DNA of 14,358 bases from Bacteroidota bacterium (GTDB lineage: Bacteria > Bacteroidota > Bacteroidia > Flavobacteriales > Flavobacteriaceae). The notes below the pieces were generated by a model. It saw only the letters and a list, made by a program, of their open reading frames with translations, searched no databases and was not told the DNA's origin. Numbering within the stretch: position 1 is the first letter of the stretch; every line of letters starts with the position of its first letter. Shown in pieces: positions 1-7,785 of this stretch. The DNA lies in NCBI GenBank assembly GCA_023437485.1, contig JAEZGB010000024.1, positions 1 to 14,358 on the forward strand. The letters are read 5' to 3'. A program made the position numbers and the translations under genes.

Positions 1-233
1 ACCTTTAACTGCAAAAGTGAAAACGGGCCGCCGTTGCCATTAAACCCAATCCGGTTGGCAGGGACCTGGAAGCAGTATTCAAAAAATGCCAGCCCCCAGC
101 TGATCAGGATCACGGAAATGAGCCCGGCGCCATCAAACCACTTCCATTCCTTGAATTTGAGATGCCCGTACCAGGCCAGGGTCATGAAAATGTTGGACAG
201 GACCAAAAGTCCGATTGTGAGAGCCGGCTTCAT
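1..233 (-). CDS. DUF486 (DMT-superfamily-like) small membrane protein, 3' part cut by window edge
   Basis: The reverse strand from 233 reads MKPALTIGLLVLSNIFMTLA and continues through 77 codons without a stop, so the C-terminus lies outside the window. A first hydrophobic segment (about residues 5-20), the stretch WYGHLKFKEWKWF and a second hydrophobic segment (ISVILISWGLAFFEY, about residues 41-55) match the DUF486 family (COG3169). These are roughly 110-residue four-helix inner-membrane proteins distantly related to drug/metabolite transporters, with no assigned substrate. The ATG overlaps the TGA of the upstream ATPase gene in an ATGA arrangement, so the two are probably translationally coupled in one transcript. 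The family assignment is recognition from memory of the signature residues; the function is unknown. Confidence 0.85.
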   Translation of the reverse strand, partial: MKPALTIGLLVLSNIFMTLAWYGHLKFKEWKWFDGAGLISVILISWGLAFFEYCFQVPANRIGFNGNGGPFSLLQLK

Positions 234-1729
234 TTCTTGAGCATTTTGCTCAGGATGCCAAAGGCTCCGCGGATGAACGTTGCGCTGGTAAGGACCTTGA
301 TGACCGATTTTGTGGCAGGGCTAAAGTCGGTAGGTTTCGCCGATTTCTTTTCGACCGGATCTTGCGACGGTGCGGCCTCGGTAATTTTCCTCCCAAGAAT
401 TTCATAGGCACTGTCCCCCTCAATAAGGAGTTCGTATTTTTTCACGAGCGATGACCGCCTGTTTATCTCGTCGATCTCGGTATCCGAGAGTATGTCCATC
501 CGGCTTTGCGGCGCACGCATCATGGTCACGGCAAGCGGCGTCGGCACGCCTTTTTCACTAAGCGCGGTTACCAGTGCTTCACCGATTCCAAGGCTGGTGA
601 GCACTTCGTCGGTTTTGTAAAATTCCGATATCGGGAAGTTTTCGGCGGTCATCTTGATGGCTTTGCGGTCCACGGCGGTAAAGGCCCTGAGTGCATGCTG
701 GATCTTGAGCCCCAATTGGGCCAGCACGCCGCTGGGAACGTCCATCGGGTTTTGGGTCACGAAAAATATCCCGATGCCTTTGGATCGGATCAGTTTGACG
801 ATGCTTTCAATCTGGTCCAGCAGTGTTTTGCTGGCTTCGTTGAATATCAGGTGCGCCTCATCAATAAAAACAACGAGTTCCGGACGGCCCGTATCGCCGC
901 GTTCAGGCATCTGTTGGTAAAGCTCGGCCAAAAGGCTAAGCATAAAGGTAGAGAACAATTTGGGCCGGTCCTGGATGTCGGTAAGCCGGACAATGTTTAT
1001 GTACCCACGGCCATTTTCATCAATTCGCATCAGGTCATCGACGTCAAATGACAACTCGCCAAAAAATTGATCGGCACCCTGTTGTTCGAGCTCGAGGATC
1101 TTGCGCAAAATGATTCCCGTGGTGGATACTGAGATGCGGCCGTAATTAGCTTCGGCTTCGGCCTTGCCCTCGTTGGTGATATAATGGATGCATTTCTTGA
1201 TGTCCTTGAGGTCAATCAGGGGAATTTTATGATCGTCGCAGTATTTGAAAATGACCGAAACCACTCCCGACTGTGTATCGTTAAGCCCCAGAATCCGCGA
1301 AAACAGGACCGGTCCGAACTCCGAAACCGTGGCGCGAAGCCTGACGCCATTTTCCTGGCTCAGCGATAAAAGTTCAACGGGGAAACCCTCGGTTGAATAG
1401 GGGAGCCCGATTTTTTGGTGTCGGTCAGTGATAAAGGGCTTTTCCTCGCCGGGCATCGCAACCCCGCTAAAGTCGCCTTTGATGTCCATCATCAGGACCG
1501 GTACGCCAAGCGCCGACAATTGTTCCGACAGAACCTGAATAGTCTTGGTCTTGCCTGTTCCCGTGGCCCCGGCGATCAGTCCGTGCCGGTTCATGGTTTT
1601 GAGCGGAACTTTTACGTGAAGCCCTGAGACCGGCTGTCCGTCCAGCATGGCAGCTCCCAAAACAATGTTTTCGCCGGTGGTTGCATATCCTTTGTCTATG
1701 TGCGCTGAAAATTGAGTTTCCCTGTCCAT
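230..1729 (-). CDS. HerA/YjgR-type ATPase (DUF853, helicase HerA-like C-terminal)
   Basis: This 499-residue protein matches the length of E. coli YjgR (about 500). It has a Walker A loop, GATGTGKT (residues 54-61), preceded by HGLIA, then the family motif MDIKGDFSG (81-89). The Walker B strand with its catalytic acid, VVFIDEAHLIF, lies at about 286-296, and a sensor-like FFVTQNP follows at 322-328. The fold is the FtsK/HerA RecA-like hexameric ATPase. True HerA works with NurA nuclease in DNA end processing, but DUF853 members lack a NurA partner, and none is present here, so the cellular role is unknown. The C-terminal 50 residues are Lys/Ser/Pro-rich and end in a short hydrophobic-basic tail. 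The ATG at 1729 fits the family start. No TAnnTTTG match was found on this strand upstream; the closest is TACATTAG (complement of 1783-1790). Confidence 0.9.
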   Translation of the reverse strand: MDRETQFSAHIDKGYATTGENIVLGAAMLDGQPVSGLHVKVPLKTMNRHGLIAGATGTGKTKTIQVLSEQLSALGVPVLMMDIKGDFSGVAMPGEEKPFITDRHQKIGLPYSTEGFPVELLSLSQENGVRLRATVSEFGPVLFSRILGLNDTQSGVVSVIFKYCDDHKIPLIDLKDIKKCIHYITNEGKAEAEANYGRISVSTTGIILRKILELEQQGADQFFGELSFDVDDLMRIDENGRGYINIVRLTDIQDRPKLFSTFMLSLLAELYQQMPERGDTGRPELVVFIDEAHLIFNEASKTLLDQIESIVKLIRSKGIGIFFVTQNPMDVPSGVLAQLGLKIQHALRAFTAVDRKAIKMTAENFPISEFYKTDEVLTSLGIGEALVTALSEKGVPTPLAVTMMRAPQSRMDILSDTEIDEINRRSSLVKKYELLIEGDSAYEILGRKITEAAPSQDPVEKKSAKPTDFSPATKSVIKVLTSATFIRGAFGILSKMLKK

Positions 1730-1949
1730 TAATGCGAATCGGAACGGCGTCCGGCTATTTTAAGTTATTATAAAGTTTGATACTAATGTAAGATAAAGCA
1801 CCGTTATCTAGTATATTTGGCACTCAATAAAAGTTGGGGGCTTTTTACTGCGAAATTGGGTTTTGCACTGCACGTAACATCAGTATTTACGGGGCTTGGT
1901 ACGGTTCCTAATAAAAATAAAAAAAGTTTTTTTATTTAAAGTAAAAAAT

Positions 1950-1957
1950 TAAATTTG
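1950..1957 (+). promoter_or_regulatory. Candidate -7 element (TAAATTTG) of the exbB-tonB operon
   Basis: TAAATTTG fits the Bacteroidota sigma-ABfr -7 consensus TAnnTTTG and lies in a very AT-rich stretch about 60 bp before the exbB start. The expected transcript start is near 1963, leaving a leader of about 55 nt. No TTG stands at the expected -33 position; only an A/T-rich tract ending in a T run is there, so the match is partial. A second octamer of the same form, TATATTTG, lies at 1812-1819 and could serve as an upstream alternative. The rest of the 288-bp gap (1730-2017) shows no ORF or hairpin that I can support. Confidence 0.45.
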
Positions 1958-2017
1958 CTTCCATTTCAAAAATCACCTTAAAAATCAAAAATTTTTTCAA
2001 ATTAAACTTTAAAAAAG

Positions 2018-2836
2018 ATGGCAAACGTTAAGAAGGAAAGTAATTCAGGCGGTAGTATTTTTACGATTATTGCTATTGTGGGATGTTTACTGGTCGGATT
2101 CCTTATCCGAAGTTTTATATTAGGGGACCCTTCAAACTTTGAAGGAAACGACCCAGCCAATCACCCACTGCCTGGAAATTACCTTGGAATGGTATATAAG
2201 GGAGGAAATGTCGTTCCAATTCTTATGGGCCTTCTTTTGATGGTTCTTGTTTTTTCGATCGAGCGTTTTTTTGTTATCACGAAAGCAGCCGGGAAAGGAA
2301 ATCTTGACAAATTCATGAAAACGATCCAGGCCAACGTTAACAACGGCGATATCGACGGCGCAATTGCGGCGTGCGATGCACAACAGGGATCAGTAGCAAA
2401 CGCAATCAAAGCGGCGCTTATTAAGTATCAGGAAGTGAAGAAGGAAGGTTTTGACAGCGAAAGCGCTTCAGAAACCATTCAAAAGGAAATCGAAGAGGCC
2501 ACATCGCTTGAGATGCCTATGCTTGAAAAGAACATGACTCTTTTGGCATCATTAGTTTCGCTTGGTACCCTTGTGGGACGTTTGGGAACTGTATTGGGTA
2601 TGATCACGGCCTTTGGCGCTTTGGCTACTTCAGGCGCGCCTGACAAGGCTGCACTTGCAAAAGGTATTTCCGAGGCACTTATCAACACGGCTACAGGTAT
2701 CTTGACATCGGTATTGGCCATTATCGCCTACAACTACTTTACTTCAAAGATCGATACCCTTACTTATGCTATCGACGAGGCGGGCGCCACGATCATTGGC
2801 ACATACCGTCGCTTCAAAGGAAGCCTGAGAAACTAA
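2018..2836 (+). CDS. exbB: ExbB/TolQ/MotA-family proton channel subunit
   Basis: This 272-residue integral membrane protein forms the pentameric ring of the Ton motor and, with ExbD, converts proton flow into movement of TonB. It has an N-terminal helix (about 13-33), a periplasmic loop, a helix at about 64-86 (VVPILMGLLLMVLVF), a cytoplasmic domain (88-170) and two pore-lining helices (about 172-203 and 218-241). The conserved pore threonines are visible: T191 in LGTVLGM and T224 in ALINTATGI, matching E. coli T148 and T181. Canonical ExbB has three helices; the extra N-terminal one is common in this phylum, as I recall. An arginine (R188) sits where family members usually carry Leu or a similar hydrophobic residue (VGxxGTV). 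It is the first gene of a seven-gene operon, with an A-rich leader and no Shine-Dalgarno. Confidence 0.95.
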   Translation: MANVKKESNSGGSIFTIIAIVGCLLVGFLIRSFILGDPSNFEGNDPANHPLPGNYLGMVYKGGNVVPILMGLLLMVLVFSIERFFVITKAAGKGNLDKFMKTIQANVNNGDIDGAIAACDAQQGSVANAIKAALIKYQEVKKEGFDSESASETIQKEIEEATSLEMPMLEKNMTLLASLVSLGTLVGRLGTVLGMITAFGALATSGAPDKAALAKGISEALINTATGILTSVLAIIAYNYFTSKIDTLTYAIDEAGATIIGTYRRFKGSLRN

Positions 2837-2850
2837 ATAAATTTGGTCAT

Positions 2851-2870
2851 CCGGCCCTTGATTGGGCCGG
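2851..2870 (+). promoter_or_regulatory. GC-rich intercistronic hairpin between exbB and exbD
   Basis: CCGGCCC (2851-2857) and GGGCCGG (2864-2870) form a perfect 7-bp stem with a 6-nt loop in an otherwise AT-rich 58-bp gap. No T-run follows, so it is not a standard rho-independent terminator. Such a hairpin could shield the 3' end of exbB mRNA or slow polymerase, giving more ExbB than ExbD, in line with the known 5:2 motor stoichiometry. That role is inference. A TAAATTTG octamer (2838-2845) just upstream could be a weak internal -7 element. Confidence 0.6.
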
Positions 2871-2894
2871 GCGATTAACAACTAAAATTATATA

Positions 2895-3506
2895 ATGGCA
2901 AAAGTAAAAATGTCAAAGAAGATGACGACTATCGACATGACTGCCATGTGCGATGTCGCATTTTTGTTGCTCACGTTCTTTATTTTGACAGCTACTGCTC
3001 GGCAGCCTGAACCGTTGCCCGTAGATACGCCCGCTTCCACGGTTCAAACCAAACTCCCTGACAGTGAACTTGCGACCATAACCATTGGTAAAGGGAAAGT
3101 GTTTTTTGGAGTGGTTGGCAAGGATATCCGCAAGCGTACCCTGGAGCTGATGGAAGAAAAGTACGGCGTGTCATTTACGGCCGAAGAAAAAGAGCGGTTC
3201 TCCGTTATGGAATCATTTGGCGTACCGATTGAAGGATTGAAAAGCATCATCGCGATGAACGGACAGGAGCGCATAAAGGCGAATCAGCCCGGAATTCCGA
3301 AAGACTCCTTAAATAATCAATTAGCTGACTGGATCCAGAATGCAAGGAAGGCTACCATAGAGGTTGCAGATAAAGAGCTCAACATCGCCATTAAAGGTGA
3401 TGCAAAAGAAGAATATCCTGAAATCAAGAGAATTATGGACATTCTGCAAGATCAAAAGATAAACAGTTTTAACCTCGTGACAGGATTGCGCGGCGAAGAC
3501 TTTTAA
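2895..3506 (+). CDS. exbD: ExbD/TolR-family biopolymer transport protein (first copy)
   Basis: The 203-residue product has a short basic cytoplasmic N-terminus and one transmembrane helix, AFLLLTFFILTA (about 22-33). The helix begins with the essential proton-carrying aspartate D20 in MCDVAFLLL, equivalent to E. coli D25. The rest (from about 35) is the periplasmic domain, opened by a Pro-rich stretch. ExbD forms a dimer inside the ExbB ring and contacts TonB. At 203 residues it is longer than proteobacterial ExbD (about 140); the additional length lies in the periplasmic part (roughly 70-150), which I cannot assign. It is followed after 13 bp by a second exbD, so this motor probably contains two different ExbD chains. 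Confidence 0.93.
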   Translation: MAKVKMSKKMTTIDMTAMCDVAFLLLTFFILTATARQPEPLPVDTPASTVQTKLPDSELATITIGKGKVFFGVVGKDIRKRTLELMEEKYGVSFTAEEKERFSVMESFGVPIEGLKSIIAMNGQERIKANQPGIPKDSLNNQLADWIQNARKATIEVADKELNIAIKGDAKEEYPEIKRIMDILQDQKINSFNLVTGLRGEDF

Positions 3507-3519
3507 AAAATTTTAACAA

Positions 3520-4083
3520 ATGGCTCAATTAGATACCGGAGGAGGCGAAGGCAAAAAGGACGGCAAGGTCAGAAGTAAGAAGCAAAATGCGACTGTAGAT
3601 TTAACGGCTATGGTAGATTTGGCATTCCTTCTCATTACGTTCTTTATGCTCACCACGTCTCTTTCAAAACCGCAATCCATGGATCTTGGACTGCCGGATA
3701 AAGATGACGATCCTTCTAAAAACAAAGACATCAAAGTTGATGAAAACCGTACCCTTACTGTATTGCTGGGGGAGAACAACAAGATGACCTATTACATGGG
3801 GATGCTCAACAATCCCCTGGTAAAACCAACTCCCATTGCCTATGGAAAAGATGGGATCAGGCAGGTGCTCCTAAAACGGAAGCAATCAGTTGTGCAATAT
3901 ACGGGCACTAAAGAGAAGGGTTTGATCGTTATTATTAAACCAAGTGAGAAGTCAAATTACAGGAATTTGATTGATATCCTCGATGAGATGGCTATTGCCG
4001 ATGTTCCGACATATGCGATAGTCGACATTTTGCCTGAAGAGTTGCAAGTGCTGGAGAATACGAATCAAAACACGGCGCCCTAA
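3520..4083 (+). CDS. exbD: ExbD/TolR-family biopolymer transport protein (second copy)
   Basis: This 187-residue paralogue of the preceding gene has a hydrophilic Gly/Lys-rich N-terminus of about 25 residues, then the ExbD signature VDLTAMVDLAFLLITFFMLT with catalytic aspartate D33 at the start of the single transmembrane helix (about 34-46). A polar segment with PDKDDDPSKNKD follows, then the periplasmic domain. Paired exbD genes in tandem are common in Bacteroidota Ton clusters, and a heterodimer is plausible. Both copies keep the aspartate, so neither looks inactive. It starts 13 bp after the first exbD and ends 12 bp before tonB; tight spacing supports one transcript. Confidence 0.93.
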   Translation: MAQLDTGGGEGKKDGKVRSKKQNATVDLTAMVDLAFLLITFFMLTTSLSKPQSMDLGLPDKDDDPSKNKDIKVDENRTLTVLLGENNKMTYYMGMLNNPLVKPTPIAYGKDGIRQVLLKRKQSVVQYTGTKEKGLIVIIKPSEKSNYRNLIDILDEMAIADVPTYAIVDILPEELQVLENTNQNTAP

Positions 4084-4095
4084 AACCTATTCGAT

Positions 4096-4890
4096 ATGAA
4101 ACTAGATATATTAAAGAACCAGTGGCTCGATATCGTTTTCGAGGGTAGGAATAAATTATACGGTGCGTATCAATTGCGCAGGGATAATCCCAAAATGACC
4201 GTACGTGCATTTTTGTTTGGAGCTGTATTTTTTACTTTTCTGATAAGCATTCCCATCCTGGCCAATTTCTTACCGGATAAAGGAGAGGAAGAAGTGGTTC
4301 TGGACCAAAAGATTACCACCGTTAAACTTCCGCCAAAAGAAGAGAAACCAAAAGAGATCCTGCCTCCGCCACCACCACCTCCACCCAAGGTTGACCAGGT
4401 TAAATTTGTGAAACCAGTGGTTGCAAAGGCCGAGGAAGTTGTGGAAGAACCGCCAAAGATTAAGGAGATTGTCGATAAGAAACTCGGCAGTGAAAACATT
4501 AAAGGTGACCCTGACGCCGAACTGACGGTTGAACCGGTTGGGAATGGGCCTAAAGATGTTGTTGAGGAAGACAACTCAATTTACAATACGGCGGGTATCG
4601 AGGTGAAACCTGAGCCGCAAGGCGGATTTGAGAAGTTTTACAAGTATGTGGCCAACAACTATCGCGCTCCTGAAGAGGAGGGCCTTAAAGGCAGGGTATT
4701 TGTAACCTTTGTTGTCGAGAAGGACGGGTCGCTTACTGATATTAAGGTGGTCCGGGATATTGGCTACGGAACAGGAAAAGAAGCCATCCGCGTTTTGAAG
4801 AGCGCTCCCAAGTGGATCCCCGGCGAACAGAACGGTAAAAAAGTGAGGGTTCTTTACTCCCTGCCCATTACCATCCAAGCCCCGCAGTGA
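4096..4890 (+). CDS. tonB: TonB energy transducer
   Basis: The 264-residue protein links the inner-membrane motor to TonB-dependent outer-membrane receptors. The N-terminal cytoplasmic segment carries WLDIVFEGRNKLYGAYQLRR (10-29), a signature of Bacteroidota TonB proteins and longer than the proteobacterial N-terminus. One signal-anchor helix follows (about 39-58), then a periplasmic spacer rich in Lys/Glu/Pro with eight consecutive prolines (90-97). The C-terminal TonB domain (about 175-264) shows the usual GRVFVTFVVEKDGSLTDIKV pattern and the ending VLYSLPITIQ. It lies directly behind exbB-exbD-exbD. Its stop shares one base with the next start (TGATG), so translation is probably coupled. 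Confidence 0.95.
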   Translation: MKLDILKNQWLDIVFEGRNKLYGAYQLRRDNPKMTVRAFLFGAVFFTFLISIPILANFLPDKGEEEVVLDQKITTVKLPPKEEKPKEILPPPPPPPPKVDQVKFVKPVVAKAEEVVEEPPKIKEIVDKKLGSENIKGDPDAELTVEPVGNGPKDVVEEDNSIYNTAGIEVKPEPQGGFEKFYKYVANNYRAPEEEGLKGRVFVTFVVEKDGSLTDIKVVRDIGYGTGKEAIRVLKSAPKWIPGEQNGKKVRVLYSLPITIQAPQ

Positions 4891-5114
4891 TGCCTTTTAA
4901 CAAATTAAACAATCAGAAGAAATCGCCGCAAGAGCGATTTCTTTTCGTTATAGGCATCTTGTTTTTTACGGTGTACCTTGCATTGGGGCTCATTATCATA
5001 TTTTGGGACGATATGCCACTCTCGATGGAGCCGCGATACCGGATTGCCTTTGGCGTTCTACTTATAGTATATTCCTCATTCAGGTTCTTGCGATATTTTA
5101 AACCCAACCGATGA
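4890..5114 (+). CDS. Small two-helix membrane protein of the Ton operon, function unknown
   Basis: A 74-residue protein starts MPFNKLNNQKK. It has two predicted transmembrane helices, LFVIGILFFTVYLALGLIIIF (about 18-38) and IAFGVLLIVYSSFRFL (about 52-67), joined by a short loop, and a basic C-terminus. I chose the ATG at 4890, which overlaps the tonB stop by one base, rather than the in-frame GTG one codon earlier. Its own stop overlaps the next start by four bases (ATGA). With both Lys/Arg-rich ends predicted cytoplasmic, it is probably a helical hairpin in the inner membrane. I do not recognise a characterised family; position and coupling suggest an accessory part of the ExbBD-TonB complex, which is inference. 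Confidence 0.8.
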   Translation: MPFNKLNNQKKSPQERFLFVIGILFFTVYLALGLIIIFWDDMPLSMEPRYRIAFGVLLIVYSSFRFLRYFKPNR

Positions 5115-6010
5115 AAATAGTTGTAACATTCCTGATCGTTTTTACCTTTTTTGGTTGCCGCGATGATAAAAATACACCGCAAACAATATTGCGTGGTGAA
5201 ATTGATCTGCTGGTAGATGAAAGCCTTGTCCCGCTGATTGAAGATCAGGTGGAAGTCTTTGAAAGTGAATACCCGGGCCGGATCAACATAGTTCCGTTGT
5301 CAGAAAATGAGTTGGTAAAAAGATTGGTTTCAGATTCGTCGGGTGTGGCGATTATGTCGCGAAACCTCACTGAGAAAGAGCGCCAAATTTTTGACAAACG
5401 CAAAATTATTCCTAAAGTTACTCCCTTTGGCCGTGATGCTGTCGTATTTTTACGGAATGCAAAAAACCTCGACAGTGTTTTGCAGATGAAAGATATGATT
5501 CAATTCATGAGGGGTGAAGCTTCGCCGATCCGTGGAATCGTGCTGGACAATCCAAATTCAGGTACGCTTCGCGCGCTGCTCGGCGCATCCGGTATTTCGA
5601 ACCCGCCAGCAGAGAATGTTTTCTCGTTCAACAGTTCGGCCGAGGCCATTAAATATGTCGCCGAGAATGACGGCATGGTTGGGGTCGTCGCCTTGAACCA
5701 CATCACACAGCCATCTGCTCAAATGCAGAAAACTTTGAAAAGTGTACGTGTTTTAAGTGTAAAAAGTGCCGATAATGATGCCGCTGTCTATCCTTCGCAG
5801 GATGCGCTGGCATCTGAAAATTATCCTTTGGCACGTGATTTGTACATTGTGAACTGTCAAGGCAGTGCTGGCCTTGGTGTTGGGATTGCTTCCTTCATTG
5901 CTGGCGAAAAAGGCCAGCGGATAATGTTAAAGTCCGGACTTTTACCCATCCGTATTCCCGGGCGCAACATCATCATCCGAAATAAAATCCAAAATAAATC
6001 AGAAAACTAA
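5111..6010 (+). CDS. PstS-like periplasmic substrate-binding lipoprotein of the Ton operon
   Basis: This 299-residue protein begins with a short lipoprotein signal; the lipobox is TFFGC with the acylated cysteine at residue 16. The mature part resembles the PBP-like fold of phosphate-binding PstS (PF12849 type): a first strand GEIDLLVDESL, the ligand-loop stretch LDNPNSGTLRALLG (about 143-156), and a late segment DLYIVN and FIAGEKGQRIMLKSGLLP matching the end of PstS proteins. No pstC, pstA or pstB permease or ATPase genes are nearby, so a normal ABC phosphate importer is unlikely. The gene overlaps the upstream small membrane protein gene by four bases and lies in the tonB operon. The ligand and role are unknown; it may sense or present a substrate to the Ton system. 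Confidence 0.85.
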   Translation: MKIVVTFLIVFTFFGCRDDKNTPQTILRGEIDLLVDESLVPLIEDQVEVFESEYPGRINIVPLSENELVKRLVSDSSGVAIMSRNLTEKERQIFDKRKIIPKVTPFGRDAVVFLRNAKNLDSVLQMKDMIQFMRGEASPIRGIVLDNPNSGTLRALLGASGISNPPAENVFSFNSSAEAIKYVAENDGMVGVVALNHITQPSAQMQKTLKSVRVLSVKSADNDAAVYPSQDALASENYPLARDLYIVNCQGSAGLGVGIASFIAGEKGQRIMLKSGLLPIRIPGRNIIIRNKIQNKSEN

Positions 6011-6020
6011 ATCTATCGCT

Positions 6021-7685
6021 ATGAAGAAGTTGAAAATAATGGGTCTTGCTTTGCTGTCGGTAACTCTGGGATTTTCCCAGGATGTCGATCAGGCAAAGAA
6101 GGCTATCGACGCCGAACAATTTGAAAAAGCCAAAACCATTCTTAAACAGGCCCTTGCAGCAAAGCCATCCAATGGCCGCGCGGCATTCCTTTTGGGAACA
6201 GTGTACCTGAAGCAGGACCACGCTGATTCGGCCAAAGTTTATTTTGACAAAGGGCTGGCGTCATCAGAGGGTGCCAAATTGAATTACATCGGCTTGGGCC
6301 AGATTGAATTGGACAAGGGAAACCTGGCCGGCGCCCAATCGCATTTTGCGCAGGCAACCAAGGATATCAAGAAGAAGGATACCGAGGAACTGGTTTATGT
6401 GGCACGCGCATATATGGCGGCCGAAAAGCCCGATTATAAGAACGCAATTGCCATTCTAAACCGTGCGAAAACTGCATCTCCCAATAATCCGCAGGTTTTG
6501 CTTGCCCTAGGCGACGCATATTATGGCGACAAGCAACAAAATGAAGCCTATGTGGCCTACCGCGATGCTTACAGCGCCGACAATTCACTGATCCGTGCCA
6601 AAATGCAACAGGGAGTATTGCTGAAAGGTGCGCGTTCCTTCCCCGAAGCTGTGAAGAACTATGAAAGCGTCATCGCCACTAATGCCAATTACGGCCCGGT
6701 GTACCGCGAGCTTGCCGAAACCTATTACCTGTGGGGAAACAACGAGCCTAAAAAATATAATGAGTACATCAAAAAGGCGCTTGGTTATTATGAAAAGTAT
6801 ATGTCCCTGACCGATTACTCGCTTTCGTCAAGGATGCGCTACGCCGACTTCCTGATTCTTGCCAAAGATTACAAGGCACTTGAAGCCGAGGCCAACAAAA
6901 TGAAGGAAATCGATAACGTGAATCCGAGGATTTTGAGGTATTTGGGTTATTCGGCCTACGAGAACGGCAACCCGGCTACTGCAATCGAATCATTGGAAAA
7001 GTTCATTAAGAATCCTTCAAGCAAGGTCATTGCCCGTGATTACACGTACCTTGGCCTGGCGAAGTTGAAGCAGGCCAGTGCTGAAGGCCAGGCACTTAAC
7101 GTAGCCCTATTTGACGCCGGAGTTGCCGATTTGCGCAAGTCAGTTGAAATGGAAAAATCGATGACTTATGACCTGAGCGAACTTGGGAAGAAGTTTTTTG
7201 ACCAGAAATTGTTCCGCGAGGCTGCCGCGATTTATGAAATTGCGGTAATGAACGAAGAGTCGTCGAATTATCTGCAGGATATGTTCTACTATGGTTACGC
7301 GCTTTATTATGCGAATAACAGAAAGGATGTGAAACCTGATATTGAGGCGGTCAAAAAAGCGGAAGCCGCCTTTGCCAAGGTTGCCGAAGCATCGCCACAA
7401 ACCCAGGACGCACATCTGTTCCGGGCACGTGCCAACAGTTTGATGGAAGTCAACGATGCCATGGCCAAAAGCTATGAAGATTTTGTCCGCATTGTCACTG
7501 AGAAAGGCGCCGAGGAACTTGCCAAGGAAGCCACCAGGAAAAAATTGGTTGAAGCCTATAACAATATAGGGGCGTATTACGCTGCGATCAACGACAAGAC
7601 CAAGGCTCGTGAGAACTTTAACAAGGCTCTGGAGATTGTGCCCGGCGATCAGTTTGCCAGCCAGTCGCTCAAATCGCTCAATTAA
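6021..7685 (+). CDS. Secreted tetratricopeptide-repeat protein, last gene of the Ton operon
   Basis: The 554-residue product has a Sec signal peptide (residues 1-19, MGLALLSVTLGFSQ, cleavage likely before D20). The remainder is almost entirely alpha-helical TPR repeats. Clear examples start near residue 22 (AKKAIDAEQFEKAKTILKQA), 55-88 (AFLLGTVYLKQDHADSAKVY), 90-120, 160-190 and the last, 509-550 (NNIGAYYAAINDKTKARENF). TPR superhelices bind peptides or proteins, so it is probably a periplasmic scaffold. It starts 10 bp after the PstS-like gene and ends just before a strong terminator, closing the operon. TPR proteins following ExbBD-TonB genes are, to my knowledge, common in flavobacteria; the partner is not evident from sequence. 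Confidence 0.88.
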   Translation: MKKLKIMGLALLSVTLGFSQDVDQAKKAIDAEQFEKAKTILKQALAAKPSNGRAAFLLGTVYLKQDHADSAKVYFDKGLASSEGAKLNYIGLGQIELDKGNLAGAQSHFAQATKDIKKKDTEELVYVARAYMAAEKPDYKNAIAILNRAKTASPNNPQVLLALGDAYYGDKQQNEAYVAYRDAYSADNSLIRAKMQQGVLLKGARSFPEAVKNYESVIATNANYGPVYRELAETYYLWGNNEPKKYNEYIKKALGYYEKYMSLTDYSLSSRMRYADFLILAKDYKALEAEANKMKEIDNVNPRILRYLGYSAYENGNPATAIESLEKFIKNPSSKVIARDYTYLGLAKLKQASAEGQALNVALFDAGVADLRKSVEMEKSMTYDLSELGKKFFDQKLFREAAAIYEIAVMNEESSNYLQDMFYYGYALYYANNRKDVKPDIEAVKKAEAAFAKVAEASPQTQDAHLFRARANSLMEVNDAMAKSYEDFVRIVTEKGAEELAKEATRKKLVEAYNNIGAYYAAINDKTKARENFNKALEIVPGDQFASQSLKSLN

Positions 7686-7687
7686 TT

Positions 7688-7714
7688 AAAGCCGTCCTTC
7701 GGGGCGGTTTTTTT
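7688..7714 (+). terminator. Rho-independent terminator of the exbB-TPR operon
   Basis: Starting 3 bp after the TPR stop, AAAGCCGTCC pairs with GGGCGGTTT across a TTCG tetraloop, with two G-T wobbles, and is followed by a run of Ts to 7714. Stem, stable tetraloop and T tract together make this a convincing intrinsic terminator. Confidence 0.92.
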
Positions 7715-7760
7715 ATGAGTTGCCGTGAATCGGGAGACTGCTTCATTAATCACAAGTGAG

Positions 7761-7768
7761 TATCTTTG
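7761..7768 (+). promoter_or_regulatory. -7 promoter element (TATCTTTG) of queE
   Basis: TATCTTTG is an exact TAnnTTTG match and ends 17 bp before the queE ATG, so transcription would start about 7774 with a leader of roughly 12 nt. The -33 region has only TTC (7742-7744), not TTG. The element lies downstream of the in-frame GTG at 7756, which argues against that longer start. Confidence 0.65.
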
Positions 7769-7785
7769 CACCTTATTTTTTAATT

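Noticed and set aside
506..1051. 181-codon plus-strand open frame
   Set aside because: Antisense to the conserved DUF853 ATPase, whose Walker motifs are intact; the peptide has no recognisable features.
1812..1819. TATATTTG as the main exbB promoter
   Set aside because: A perfect -7 octamer, but about 200 bp from the gene with no TTG at the right distance (the nearest TTTG gives a spacer over 30 bp); kept only as an alternative.
4170..4574. 134-codon minus-strand open frame, Ser/Gly-rich
   Set aside because: Antisense shadow of the tonB proline-rich spacer (Pro codons read as Gly in reverse).
7756..7785. Longer queE start at GTG 7756
   Set aside because: Adds ten hydrophobic residues not seen in QueE and begins upstream of the likely promoter element at 7761-7768.
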